Of a stretch of DNA of 64,000 bases, positions 33,001-43,947 are shown piece by piece. The stretch is taken from NCBI GenBank assembly GCA_027475525.1, contig JAMWFC010000049.1:63297-127296 (forward strand), given 5' to 3'. A model generated the notes under the pieces. It saw nothing but the letters and a program-made list of their open reading frames with translations, was not told where the DNA came from and did no database searches. Every line of letters begins with the position of its first letter. The first letter of the stretch is position 1. Source of the DNA: Macrolepiota albuminosa. Its lineage: Eukaryota; Basidiomycota; Agaricomycetes; Agaricales; Agaricaceae. The position numbers and the translations under genes are program-made.

Positions 33001-36000
33001 CTTATAATTTGGCAGACCTTGGCTTCAATTCCAGGCAGTAACGGTCGGTTGTGCTCAGTCCACAGCACGTAAAGAATGGTCAGGATTACAACAGGCAGGA
33101 AGAAATCTGTATGGAGACTGCCATGTTCCGAGTCTTCCCAAGCAAAGGCTTTATTTTGCTTAGCGATGAGATCAGTAAGAACATCCAACTCATCTTTGGT
33201 CAAAAACCCTGTGTCATGCTCCTTGGTGAACTGTTGCTGGCATTCTGCGGTAAAACGTCCTGTGGGCTGAAAGGGTGGCAGATTCGGTGATAAGGTCGGC
33301 ATGTTGGCAAGAGGGTCGCCAATAATCTGGCACTCAATTCTAAATGTCTCAGGAGAGTGCATAGCGACAGGTTTTAGTTTGAGCACAACTGGCTTATATT
33401 TCTTTTTGACTTGAACCTCTTTCCTTTTGAGAGCGTTAGCTTGGTTATATACAGAGGTGGAAAGGGGAAATATAGCCTGAGGAGTGGCAAGTCCGAGAAT
33501 GGCAGGAGACAAGGCTCTGAGAAGGGTAGTGAGATAAGTATTGGTAGACGCAATATTTTGAAACAATTCAGAAGCGGTAAGGTATAAGTATGCAAGAGAG
33601 GAGTCGGTAATGTTTTGGTTTTTCTGGGAAATCTCAGCATCGGTAGCGGATAAGGTAAATAAAACTTCTTTATCAAGAAAAGCGGTAGACACAACATTTA
33701 CAAGACCAGTATAATGGTCATATTCCAGCGTTAGCGCCACATCTCCGTGATTGTTGCCAATCACCTTGATAGTTTGTGAAAACACCTGTGGAGTCGTTTG
33801 TTGATGTGTTGGTTGGTAAACTCCGGGGGCTTAGCACGGGCATCTTTTTGTTGTCCCCTAGGGAACGTCGGCACCATTTGTCAGATTCCAGAATTGAGGT
33901 TGCTAATTGTTAGGGTCATCTCGTCATCGGTAACAGTCTTGATGACTGATCATGCCAAGATGTTGAAGGGTCTGCCGAGAAGTAAATCATATGCCAGGGA
34001 TTGTAAAATGTATATCTGGAGATAGAAAGTGATGTCACCAAGGGTACAAGGAATATTCTTGGCAAGGCCTAAGGATCTGTCTACCGTACCGTTAGCGCTT
34101 TGCATGTTTAGTATAATGGTAGGGTCATAAATGAGGCCCAGATCATTAGCAACTTCAGCTGTCATAGAAATAATTTGTGACCTGCTATCCACAATAGCTT
34201 CCATTTCATGCTTGTTGTCTACTGTTAGCATGACTGAACAGATAGCGTGTGATTCTTGAGCGATGGTAAGGATTGCTGGGTCTTCTCCATGTTCTACCGA
34301 CCTAAGATAGGTTTCTACTGAGTCCACAGAGGTGGCGTTAGCAATAGTATTGGCAGGAGAGTTATTAGTGTCAGGACAGTCAACAGTAATGGAAAAACCA
34401 GGAAGCACATTGTTGAGTTCATCAACCTCGGCAATGGCTGTCGCCAAGGGTCGTCGTGGTATGACTGCAGTCTTTACTTGGTTGCGGACATCTGGGGCAA
34501 TGCTACAAAGTTTTTCAACTGATAAAGTGACAGCGGTTTTCATGATGCAACTGAAGACGTGGTTTGACTTTTCTATATCAAATATTGGTGCAGTATGTTG
34601 GTAACCGCCTTCAGAATGCTTTTTGAAAGTGGCAAAGTTTTGTTGTGCAGGAGCATGATATTGGTCGGGGATCCCTGAGTAGGGGTGGAGAGGTGGCAAA
34701 GATGGTTCAGAAGTGGCAGAGGATGAGGATGGCTCTGAGCTTGTAGCTGGGGGTGCGGCAGGAGCAGGAGTCGGTAACTTGCTAGCGGGAAGCATTGACT
34801 TGTATCCTTTAAGAGGTTGTTTAGGCTGCTTAACTTCAACCCCATCAAAAACCTGGTTCTTAAGCAAATCCAATTCCTTCTGTAGCTTAGTGATTTGTTT
34901 TTCCTGCGAGAAAGTAGGACGGTCACCAATGCTGTCGAAGTGTAAGACCTCGTGAATCATTTGCTGTTGAGTTGCCTGCTCAGGGTCAGGGTTAGTGTTG
35001 CCAGAAAGCATGCCTGTAACTATTTGTCCTAAATTGCGCCTATGCCATTCATCAACTCGCTCCTGGAAGGACTTCTTGTCCAGGTAGTTGGAGATGGTGG
35101 TGCCAGTGGTTAGAACTATCTTGCTGTTGATAGCGCTTCGAATTCTTCCTTGCCAAATATAATTTTCTAAAGTTGTGCAGCATTCTCTGGTCATTGTATG
35201 GCCAATTTTCCCACAGAAGTGGCAAGGGCCAGGCACAGGTGCATTGGCAGGTCAGTTAGCAGTGAGATTGGTTGTGATCATAGTTTCAATACGAGTCATG
35301 GCAGAAGCGACAGCGGTGGTAACGGCAGTGTTGAGATCCTCTTTTTTAACGAAGTCGGCAACAGGAGGCAGGATGAGAATAATACCGTTAGTTTGCTCAG
35401 GGGGTGGGCTCGTCTTAGCACGTTGTATACCAATGCCAGTGTCTGTTCTCTTGAAAACCCATTTACTAGCTTTAAAGATATCGGCAACGTTATATGGCTC
35501 TTCCAGATGATGGGCCTGCTGGACAATTTCTAGGCAACGAGCAATATGAGTACACAATGAAGTCGGGATGCCCTGTTGGAATAAATGATGTTCCTCGTTA
35601 ATATAGAGCTTGCCATTTTGCAGAAGCCATCTAGCGATTTTCTGGAACTCGCGATAATACGTAAAGAACATGCCAAGCAAAGATGTGCTGTTGTCAAAAG
35701 ATTCCTGTACTAGTTTCTGCAACTCGTTTACCATGTAGCGGGTAGCCTCCTCAGCGCCAGGATACAACTAGATTACTGCTGTCTTCCAGCCTTCATACGA
35801 GGCACCTTGGGCTGGAACTGGTGGTGCAGCAGGAACAAAGGTGGCAAACTTGGCAAGACCTGTCCACATGTCTGCCATGTCATATGACACGTATCTTGCC
35901 ATGCATTTCTTCATCTGCGTGTGGTCAGTAATTCCACAATCTCTGAATAAATATTCTAACTCTTTGAAGTACTGAGAGAGCTTCCGTGGCTTGGACTTGT

Positions 36001-36058
36001 CCCATTTCGATGCCAAGAAGTGATTATGTGGCAGCATGCGCTGAACTTGTTGTTCCAT
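30047..36058 (-). pseudogene. G2 gag-pol, broken by few stops and shifts
   Basis: Read right to left. Gag 36058-35240 (SKWDKSKPRKLSQYFKELE, LFRDCGITD) with TAG at 35765 and TGA just before the zinc knuckle. Knuckle CHFCGKIGHTMTREC (about 35200). Protease MEAIVDSRSQIIS (about 34180; DSR instead of DSG). RT 33785-32340 with GVYKPSNSSYRF, LKKNGNLRIVHSLEPLNRV and catalytic FIDDVGIKGP (about 32590-32620). RNase H 32339-31700 in pieces. Integrase 31624-30480 with the zinc-binding HDELEHRGLY and TCHLCQIQQ, first acidic IYIDTMHMP, and LREIVTDNSVPI further on, then the acidic tail TLVEEEEND ending at 30047. Less damaged than G1 but not able to make a full polyprotein. Confidence 0.88.
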
Positions 36059-36441
36059 GGTGACTGTGGTGCCGAGTTTGGTTAGCAGATGTGGGGAAGG
36101 AGTTCTAGGTATTGGCGACGGGGTAAGAGAAATGACGAGTTGAGAAAGAGGTGTTAACGGAGTAATGGGGGTAACTGGTTGTGGTACGGCAAGCGGCGAC
36201 GCTAAGAGGTTGTTGGCGCTAAAATTGAGAGAACATGGGAAGAGATCAGAAAATTCGTCTACAGTAGCGTTCTGTAGTTCCTGTGCGAGAAAGAGACCCA
36301 GTAAGGCACTAGGTGGTTGTGGAGTTGATGGATGGGAAGGAGCTATTCCTTCTGCCGACTGCTCTAGCAGGTGGCGCCTACGCTGGAGATGGGTTTCTGG
36401 CGGAATTCTGCTCTAGAGATCCCTCATGGTGGGCGCTAATT

Positions 36442-37351
36442 TGATGACACTCAAAGTTTGGTTAGTAACAAATATAGCAATAGTGTTACCATACCAAAAG
36501 CTTGCATTGAGTGTGCTAAAAGTGATGAGGGGAGTCCCGGGCAGGTCCCAGAGAATGTGCCTATGAAAAATAAGGTAAAGTCGGAAAGGGGTCAGCAAGT
36601 GTTAAGCGCTAAGGTAAAAGCGCCTATGAAGAAGCGGTAAGTGAACACAGCAAGGTAAGTGGCAAGAATACAGTAAGCTTAATGAAGTCTAAGTGACGTT
36701 AATGCCTGCCGTAGCTACAAGGCGCAAGTATGACATTGGCTAGCAATAGTCTGTAACGTCTGATGACTTCAACGTTGCCAACCGTAAGAGAGACTGGAGT
36801 AAGGAGAGCAGGAAACTCTGTTCTTGTTTGTATGTACAAGTTGGTAAGTACTTTTTATACTACAATGAGTTCACCATTGCCAGTGACTAACAATCGCCAA
36901 AGTGCAGTAAACTAGAAAATTTTATAGGGGTAGCTCCAATGGTTTCAGATCTCTACCGTCCATTCAAGACCCTTAGCAACGCCAGGCAGCAGATCACAAC
37001 GCTAAACCATCAAACTATCACCCTTCTGTCTGTCCAAAATACTAAGCGATGTCAGGCACTAAATCGGGGCGCTAAGCAATGCCAGACACCAAGTTCAAAT
37101 GCCAAGCTGTCTGTCAGCTTTTGATAGATCATCAACCTTCTCGCTAAGCGCTGTCATCAGTGACTGATGCTATTTGTCAGTTGTCATTCTGTCTGCCATT
37201 GGCACTATCATTGATCAGATCTGCTTCTTGCCATGCGTGGCCATCAAATATTGTCAAAATTGGTTAATTAGTGTGTGCTAAGGTATCCTGAGCTGGTGCC
37301 GCATTGCTGTAGCCTGCCATTGATGCGCTGATCCTGTATGGGGTCCTATCA
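36442..37351 (-). repeat. 5' LTR of G2
   Basis: 910 bp, same sequence type as 26571-27481. The region left of it (36059-36441) is the untranslated leader of G2, similar to 37655-38022 of G1. Confidence 0.9.
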
Positions 37352-37654
37352 ATGTCAAGCGCCAAATTGAGGCGCTAAGCAATGTCAGATGCCAAGGTCA
37401 AACGCCAAGCTGTCTGTCAGTTTTTGATAAATCATCAGTCTTCTCGCTAAGCGCTGTCATCAGTGACTGATGCCATTTGTCAGTTGTCATTCTGTCTGCC
37501 ATCGGTGCTATCATTGATTGGATCTGCTTCTTGCTATGCACGGCCATCAAATATTGCCAAAATTGGTTAATTAGCATGCACTAAGATATTCCAAGCTAGT
37601 GCTGTGTTGCTGTAGCCTGCTGTTGATGCACTGATCCTGTATGGGGTCCTATCA
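37352..37654 (-). repeat. extra partial family B LTR in tandem
   Basis: 303 bp that repeat the last third of the preceding LTR (GCTAAGCAATGTCAGA..., CTCGCTAAGCGCTGTCATCAG, GATCCTGTATGGGGTCCTATCA), directly after its end. It probably arose by unequal exchange or a second insertion at this junction. Confidence 0.85.
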
Positions 37655-38022
37655 CCATGCAAAAGAGACAGTAGTGGAGATGGTGTTCTAGGTGTTGGTG
37701 AAGAGACATGGAAAATGTCTAGGTGGGAAATTGGTGTTAAAGGAGTAGGAGGAGTGAAATGCTGAGGATCAGCAAGAGGCGACGCTAAGGGGTCATCTGC
37801 GGTAAAATCAAGAGAATGTGGAAAGAGATCAGAAAAGTCATCTACAGTGGCATTCTATAGTTCCTGAGCAAGAGATAGACCTGGTAAAGCACCAGGTGGT
37901 TGAGGAGTTGATGGATGGGAAGGGACAATGCTTCTGCTGACTGCTCTAGCAGGCGGTGTATGTGCTGGAGATGAGTTTTTGGCACAATTCTGCCCTAAAG
38001 TTCCTCACAGTAAGCTCCAATT
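37655..38022 (-). other. leader of G1 separated from its gag by G2
   Basis: Similar to the G2 leader (36100-36441): TAGTGGAGATGG/AAGGAGTTCTAGG, GAGGCGACGCTAAG, AAGAGATCAGAAAA, GTTGATGGATGGGAAGG and GCTCTAGCAGG. It ends at the 5' LTR of G1. This piece shows that G2 landed between the G1 leader and gag. Confidence 0.8.
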
Positions 38023-38985
38023 TGATGATGCCCAAAAGTAGATCAGCAGCAGATACGGTTTACAGCTACTGACCTATGTAATAATATGTTGGGCATGCTA
38101 AGATTGAAGGAGTCCCAGGCAGTTTCCAGTAAACAAGTCAGAAAATGAGTTGAACAGCAAGATTTGGTGAAAGTCGGTAACGATAGTCGGCAAGGATGTG
38201 TGGTAAGATTGCACCAACAACAAAGTGCATCTAAAAGAGGAGGGAGATGAATGCGGTTAAGTGTGGCAAGAGGGCATAGAAAGGAAACTAAAGGCTTAGC
38301 GACAACTAAGCTGCATGATGCCTGCCATAGATGCAAGGCATGTAGATTCTGTAAGCGTAACTGCGGCAAGCAGGCTAAGAGTGTTCAGACAATTGGCGAC
38401 TATGAACTTAGTCAGCTCAAAAGAAATCTGAACCATGAGGTGAACTGAGGGGTGCAAAGTGGGATACTCTGTTCTGTGGTAACTAGTGACAACAGTAAGT
38501 ATTTATAGTGAAAAACAAGTTTCCCGCTGCTAAGGGGCTAAGGGTCGCTAAGGGACAGTGAACTGTAAGTAATGTAATTAAACATCCTGTATTAAACTAA
38601 ATGTTGAGAAATGAAGCAAGCAAGCTGTTCGTCTGTCTGAGAGAGGGGGTGCCAAGAGGCATCAGGTGCTGGAGTAAACATCAGGCTGTCCATCACAAGT
38701 AAATGACATTATACCTAATCTGTAAGTGCTGTCATTGGCTAGCCATGCCACGTCCTGATTGATTGCTGCTACCTGTCAATGTTTGCCGGCGGCATGATGC
38801 CAGCTGTCATTCCAGCTGCTGCCAGTGCTATCACTGATTGGATCTGTTGCTTGCCGTGCATGGCCATTGGGTAAGGCCTAAAATGGATAAATTGTGTGTG
38901 CCAAGTTCAGAACACGCACGGCAAGGTGTCCAGAACCAATGCTGAGCCTGCTGTTGATGTGCCTAGCCTGTGTGGGGTCCTATCA
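38023..38985 (-). repeat. 5' LTR of G1
   Basis: 963 bp, TGATGATGCCCAAAAG ... GGGGTCCTATCA on the plus strand. Matches 16607-17552 along its length. Confidence 0.88.
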
Positions 38986-39160
38986 CTGGGGTCTGTGATG
39001 CAGGGCTGTCAGGGGGCATGCATGATGGTGGGGCTTGATATGTGTGATGGTGGTGAAGGCAGTCATAATGGTGGGGGTTGTGTCATGGGATTGGCAGGAA
39101 AGTCCTGGATGGGGTTCTGGGGGTGTCCCAGGGTGGTTCCAGGTGGGAGGGGTTGTGACA
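38986..39160 (-). repeat. family C LTR, segment 3 of 3
   Basis: Continues 16606: TGTGATGCAGG, GGGGTTCTGGGGGTGTCCCAG and GGGAGGGGTTGTGACA follow 62440-62574 (GTGTTCCGGGAGTGTCCCGG, GAAGGGGTCATGACA). The base after the LTR end starts CAACC, the same five bases that precede the LTR start at 10134. Confidence 0.85.
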
Positions 39161-39698
39161 CAACCCCCTTGAGTAGCCCTCTGCTGATATAATGCAGCAG
39201 GTGGCTCTGGGTTTAAACTGTGTCCCCCACCACCTAGGCACCTTCTCAATCTATTCACAGGGTGCCTGGAGGTCAGCTGTGCAGAGGAGGTTTAGTGGGT
39301 ATTATAGGCCAAAAAGTCTATTGAGTCCCACACTGTCTCTCAGATAAAAATCTGGGATTCATGTGTAAAGGCATTCCTACCCTGGTAACATGGAGGCCAA
39401 TCCCTTCATGGAGTGCAGATAATTCTGCCATATCCTGGCCCGTAGAGGACTATTGAAGTGCTGTCTACAGTACCAAAAAAAAAAAAAAAGGTTAGAATTT
39501 ATAACAAGGATTAGAAGCATTGGAAAGGTTTGATAACAAAGACAGATTTGAAATAATCGATCTCACGATTTAGCACAATCACACTCGATGGATATCTATT
39601 TAGCACTATAGGACAGCTCCTTAGCCCTATAACATATTCCAATTCAATCCCTTTGAACAACAATACCAGACAACGTGTGTGCATCTTCCTTTAGACGC
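39161..39698. other. intergenic DNA left of the host gene island
   Basis: No gene seen. It starts with the CAACC target duplication of the family C LTR. There is a 15-16-base A run at about 39475-39490. The part next to 39698 should hold the 3' untranslated region and polyadenylation site of the URC4 gene, but I see no clear signal. Confidence 0.5.
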
Positions 39699-41318
39699 CT
39701 AGAAAACTGTCCCATCGCTTTCAATCTCAATGGGTGGACCACCTGTCTTCGGCCTCTTTTGTTTAGCAATCTCACGACCACCTTTCCAAGTTGCACCTTC
39801 TAAAACTTGTGCGAGAGTAAGTTGTTCGGATGTGAGGCCCAATCTTGCACGTATGGCATCCGCGATGCGGTCACTATTGTTGGTTTAGGATGTGCCCCGA
39901 CTCATACATAATATTCAATACTTACAGTTCGATAACAGTCATTGCACGCCACTCCACGATAGCTGGATGAGACGGTAACGCTTTGGGAAGACCAGATGTT
40001 GGATCAATGGGAAGAAGGCCATACTTGAGAGTCAAAACGCCCAGGTCAACTAGTAGGCCACCTGTATTGGGGCGAGGTGGATATCTAGATAGAAATAAGT
40101 ACTATACTTACCATTACGATATTCAGGAAGACCAGTTAGGTCTTCGAGACCTTCAATTTTCCATTTCGCTATTTTCTGGAGCACCTCCACAATGCTGTAC
40201 GTCAACCAGCTTGTGAGTTTGTGAAACGCAACGAGATCATCGCCCTCGGGCTGCCCGGGAACCGAAAGTGCAGCACAAGGCCAGACATCACCGAGAGACT
40301 TGCCAGCCAATTGGATCCTCGAAGGCCAGATAGGATTAAGTACTTCGATGAGGATATACCAAAGTGCTGACAGAGGCATCAAGCGTTTGCCATCGCCATC
40401 AATCTTCGATTGTGCTTCCAGAAAATCTGATTGCTATTAGCGAGATTCTGGTAATAGAAACAAAACCATACCTATCATGTTTCCCGGACGTCCCTCCTTG
40501 CCAAAGAGGTGGGGACTGGCTTTGAGAGCAGAGCTTAGCCCTGTGAGTAAGAAAGTCCGTCCTTCGAGGCCAACCATTGGATTTGATTCGTCAGCCTGCA
40601 TCGCTTCAGCTACCTTCTGAACTGTGACTTTCGCCAAACCCGCAGCTACCTAGAATACATAACCTGGTACCTCGTGACAATGAGAAAGCGATTTACCGTC
40701 GACTCTGAAAGGTTGCTGAGGATCACTAGAGAAGAATCCCTGGTCGAACATATTGATGCTTGCAACACCCAACCCTTCTGATCTGGAGAACTTCAATCCT
40801 GAAGATTTCTCGTGATAGGTCCACTGATTCCCGGCTCCAGCGTCAAGGAGAACGGAGACGATGAAAAGGTCAATTATTCGTCTAAGTTCTTCTCTGGCAT
40901 CCAGCGGATCTTCTTTAGTATGCCACTTGGCGATTTGAGGTATAACGCGTCCAATTCCTGCATCCAAATGCCTCCAGCGACCGTGAGGCTCAATCTAGTG
41001 GAATCTGGCATGTAATCGCGTGATTTAAAGTTGATAAAAAAGGGAGAACGTACAGCAGCGAAGTTTGAGCCGTAGTCACGCTGGGAATGCAAGCCTTGAT
41101 CTGGGTGGATCGATGAACGTAATAATAGTAAAACAAACCTTCATGATGTCAATACAGAAATCGACAACATCTCGCTCCTTCTCTGGGTGATAGTCGAAGT
41201 ACTGCAGCTTGCCTTGCTTGGCGAGGTCGTGAACGAGGTTGCACCGTTCACGGATCGCCGGGAGAGTGCGAAGGTATTCAGCTTTCTGCTCAAGAGGAAT
41301 GATCCCAGCGATGTTCAT
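39699..41318 (-). CDS. URC4: URC4/DUF1688 family protein (uracil catabolism)
   Basis: Seven exons, minus strand: 41318-41139, 41080-41054, 40994-40697, 40645-40472, 40426-40112, 40061-39926, 39873-39699. They add up to 1305 nt, 434 aa. Introns have GT...AG ends and are about 45-60 bp long. Motifs typical of DUF1688 proteins run throughout: YLRTLPAIRERC (N-terminus), GRWRHLDAG, VSVLLDAGAGNQW, RSEGLGVASINMF, LFGKEGRPGNMI, VLEGATWKGGREIA and GTVF at the C-terminus. In yeasts URC4 is needed for growth on uracil as nitrogen source; its biochemical step is not settled. I start at the Met before IAGIIPLEQKAEYL; the frame is open further up to 41477, but that part does not look like the family. Intact and probably functional. 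Confidence 0.9.
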
Positions 41319-41632
41319 GGGGCGTAGAGTACAACGAAGTAATAGTGGATTGTCACAGTTGAGATCCGAAGCGCAGATAAGGTAGTGCTTAAAGTAGATT
41401 GCATGCGGTGAAACGAGATAAGATTGAATTGTTTGTGCTTTGACCTCAATTTGACGCACGAGAATAACCTCGCTCAAAAGTCCGTCAAGTACCCTACGGA
41501 GTCGAAGAATTGTCTCTACCTCTACCTAAAAGATCCATTCAGAAGGAAACACTTTGTGGAACTTCAGTGCACGGTCGTGGCATCTGAACAGCACTATTCC
41601 ACTTGGAAACTGTTGAAGCACCATGGAATTTT

Positions 41633-43588
41633 TCATCTGGTCTCAGGAACTTTGATCTCCAATTCCAGTGAGTATTTTTCTTCGTCGTGCTTGAACACCT
41701 CAGGTGCAAAGTTCGACGATTCCAGTGCTGCCTCGGCGTGAACTGCGGTTTAAAGTAAGCGCTGGTACAGAGTTCCATGCAAAGGGACATACGATACTGC
41801 GCAAATCCTTTTCCAAAGTTCAGGCGGCATATCACTCCTAGGACTATACTCGCAACGATAAGGGTAAGTGATGCTATCGTGAAGCAACCTAGGTACGGCC
41901 ATTGTAGGAATGACCTGTCTTATGGCATGAGCTACTAATATTACAGCTATGACGGGCGAAGATACGAACCAACGGTACACCATGGAGTCAAACATGGATA
42001 GCCAGCAGGTCAAGAAGAAAAAGGAGACTCCAAGGAATACAATCATGAGAGTCCTTCTTTCACCCCGAATAGCGTACCAGCCCTGACATACAAGCATATC
42101 TCAGAACCCAAACTGAACGTGTAAATGTTTTGGTTACCATTGCAATCCATGGGAGAAGTAGCTACGTGACGTCAGATGGAGTCATGCAGACCCAAATTCA
42201 CTTACAATGGCGGTAATTATAAACAGTCCCTTGTATATGAGACTGTGCGAAGAGATGTTTGCAATGGCGGTGTTCACAAGGACGTCTATCCAAAGTCCTC
42301 CAGCCGCCAAGACAACAAAACACTCGAGCTGAAGGCATACCAACACTGCCATGAAGAACTGTCGGCTTCTTTTAGAAGGTTAATTTGTATGCAAAACTGA
42401 TGATACTTACTTTGTGGATCCTGTTGATATGTTTAGGTGCTCCGACACATCTGAATGATTGTGTGCTGTAGTCCTGTTGTACGAGTAAGTAAGAATAGCG
42501 TTGAGCCAGGATGTGACGCACGCGGAGGAGCTTGAAAGACAGATAGCACGCAATAAAGAGCGCTGTCACGTTCAAAATGAGATCGGGGATCTAGGAGATG
42601 CGTGAGATGTTGTATGCACAGAAAGACGGGCAGTTACTTCATAGGCCACTCGGAGCTGGAAGTACTCTGGATAAAGATTGATAGAGCAAGGGGTACCGGG
42701 TTTGAAAATGATATCTGTAAACTGAGTGTGGTAGAAATTTGTTCTCCAGACAGCATATGCAGCCCATGCCGTGATTATGAGGCGAGTAATTAAAACGGCG
42801 AGTCTGTAGTAACTCTTGCTCAAAAAAAATTGGCGGAAATAATGAGCACATGCACTCACGTGTGTGGCACAGAGTCTGTCATAATGGCAAATATAGAAAT
42901 CCCAAGTAGCCAGAATTGCAGAAGCACGAAAGTTAGATCCTCGCGCTTTGCATTGTGCATGCTGAAAAATTAAACATATGACTTTGACGAGAACTGAAAG
43001 AGCGTTACATACAGATTTTCAGAGTATGCCAGGGTCTGTGTACACTGAAGGTTGAGGAAAACTGAATGAGACCCAGAAGAGATAACGACACCGGTGGCAT
43101 TTGCAGCCTTCTCAATGATCAGATTATCATCATCCAGTACCTAGAGAGATGTAAGTGACACAGCCCTGTATTAGGGTTCTATCACATACCGCCTGTCGAT
43201 CAGACGTCTGATATACTTGGGTTAAATACAGTACGATGATAGTCATTTCGTCCTGACGTACCAAAGGGTTTTGGGTGTCGACTGCTGACCGAAAGATGTC
43301 TATACAGGGACTTGGCTGCTGACCAGAAGGGATATGATCGCAGATGCGAAGGTGCCAGTTCCCGGGGGAACCTTCAAGGTAAGTTATATTGTTTGCAGGA
43401 ATTCCAGCTCTTGTAGTGATCGAGGAAAGTATGGAGTTGTATGAAGTGTCGATGGAGAACAGAAAAGATTGAAGGATGCCCTGGGCAAAACAATGAATGA
43501 AACTCAAGATGAAGAAAGCGACGGTGGTTCTGTTGAATGTGACTCGGGAGTACTTTTGACGCGAGGCGAATGAGGCTGTGAAGCGGAC
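41633..43588 (-). CDS. multi-pass membrane protein, function unknown
   Basis: About ten exons, minus strand: 43588-43190, 43140-43013, 42961-42860, 42803-42650, 42590-42421, 42358-42206, 42161-42138, 42082-41970, 41914-41793, 41742-41633 (stop). The product has an N-terminal hydrophobic segment (TTVAFFILSFIHCFAQGIL), a lumenal or external domain with N-glycosylation sites and Cys residues, then several hydrophobic segments: LTFVLLQFWLLGISIFAI, LILNVTALFIACYLSFKLL, FFMAVLVCLQLECFVVL, LMIVFLGVSFFFLTCWL and CFTIASLTLIVASIVLGVI. The tail is charged and cytosolic-looking (FKHDEEKYSLELEIKVPE). It resembles uncharacterised Agaricomycete membrane proteins. The 5' end is unclear: the frame opens only after TAA at 43589-43591, no ATG lies in it, and the nearest upstream ATG (43643) is in another frame. 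It may have a lost start, a small indel, or a first exon I missed. Confidence 0.75.
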
Positions 43589-43765
43589 TTAGAAGCTCAG
43601 CGCTCACCAATGAATGGAGCAGCTTTGAAGATGGTAGGCGCATCGTGGAGTCCCTTGCACGAAAGGGTTGCTGGTCAAAGAAAAAAAAGCGTGGACAAGA
43701 ATTGAAAAGCACCGCTGGAGTGGCGAACTAAAACGACAACGGCTCACAGAGCACGGGTTGGCAGG

Positions 43766-43772
43766 TTTATAA
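43766..43772 (-). promoter_or_regulatory. TATA-like box of the membrane-protein gene
   Basis: Minus strand CTTATAAACC about 125 bp before the ATG at 43643, in the divergent region (43589-43947) shared with the thioesterase gene. Only one TATA-like element is evident and it points to the minus-strand gene. Confidence 0.4.
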
Positions 43773-43947
43773 GGACCAGAAACAAAGAGAAGAACAGCTC
43801 AGCTGGATTGTTGTTAATACATACAAAGACCGTCAAACGTCATGTCCGATTTACAAAGTTCATCAGATGAATCCATCCAAGGTCCACAAGAACTTTTGAT
43901 AGCGCCGGAGTCGGAGTGAAGCTGATCATTCGGACTCGTCGGAGTTC

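Larger units (their letters stand above)
26571..37351 (-). mobile_element. gypsy element G2 (family B)
   Basis: Ty3/gypsy-type element, minus strand: 5' LTR 36442-37351, primer-binding region (minus AATTAGCGCCCACCATGAGG next to the LTR), gag-pol 36058-30047, opposite-strand gene 27652-29705, polypurine tract 27482-27490 and 3' LTR 26571-27481. It is inserted into G1 near the start of G1 gag. The 5-bp flanks do not match (ACTGT and, after the extra LTR piece, CCATG). It has the same layout as G1 and is about 10.8 kb long. Confidence 0.88.
16607..38985 (-). mobile_element. gypsy element G1 (family A), interrupted by G2
   Basis: Ty3/gypsy-type element read on the minus strand: 5' LTR 38023-38985, leader 37655-38022, gag-pol 26553-20614, an opposite-strand gene 17719-20226, polypurine tract at 17553-17567 and 3' LTR 16607-17552. 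The gypsy G2 plus an extra LTR piece (26571-37654) sits between the leader and gag-pol; aligning G1 to G2 shows that 26570 and 37655 were nearly adjacent. It also carries a solo copia LTR (18453-18785) and a SINE-like insert (22909-23343). Outer flanks are CTAG/CTGG, an imperfect target duplication. Clearly dead. Confidence 0.85.

Noticed and set aside
41319..41477. Upstream extension of the URC4 frame to an earlier ATG at 41477
   Set aside because: The frame is open, but the added 53 residues do not resemble the family N-terminus; the ATG at 41318 leads directly into the conserved YLRTLPAIRERC block.
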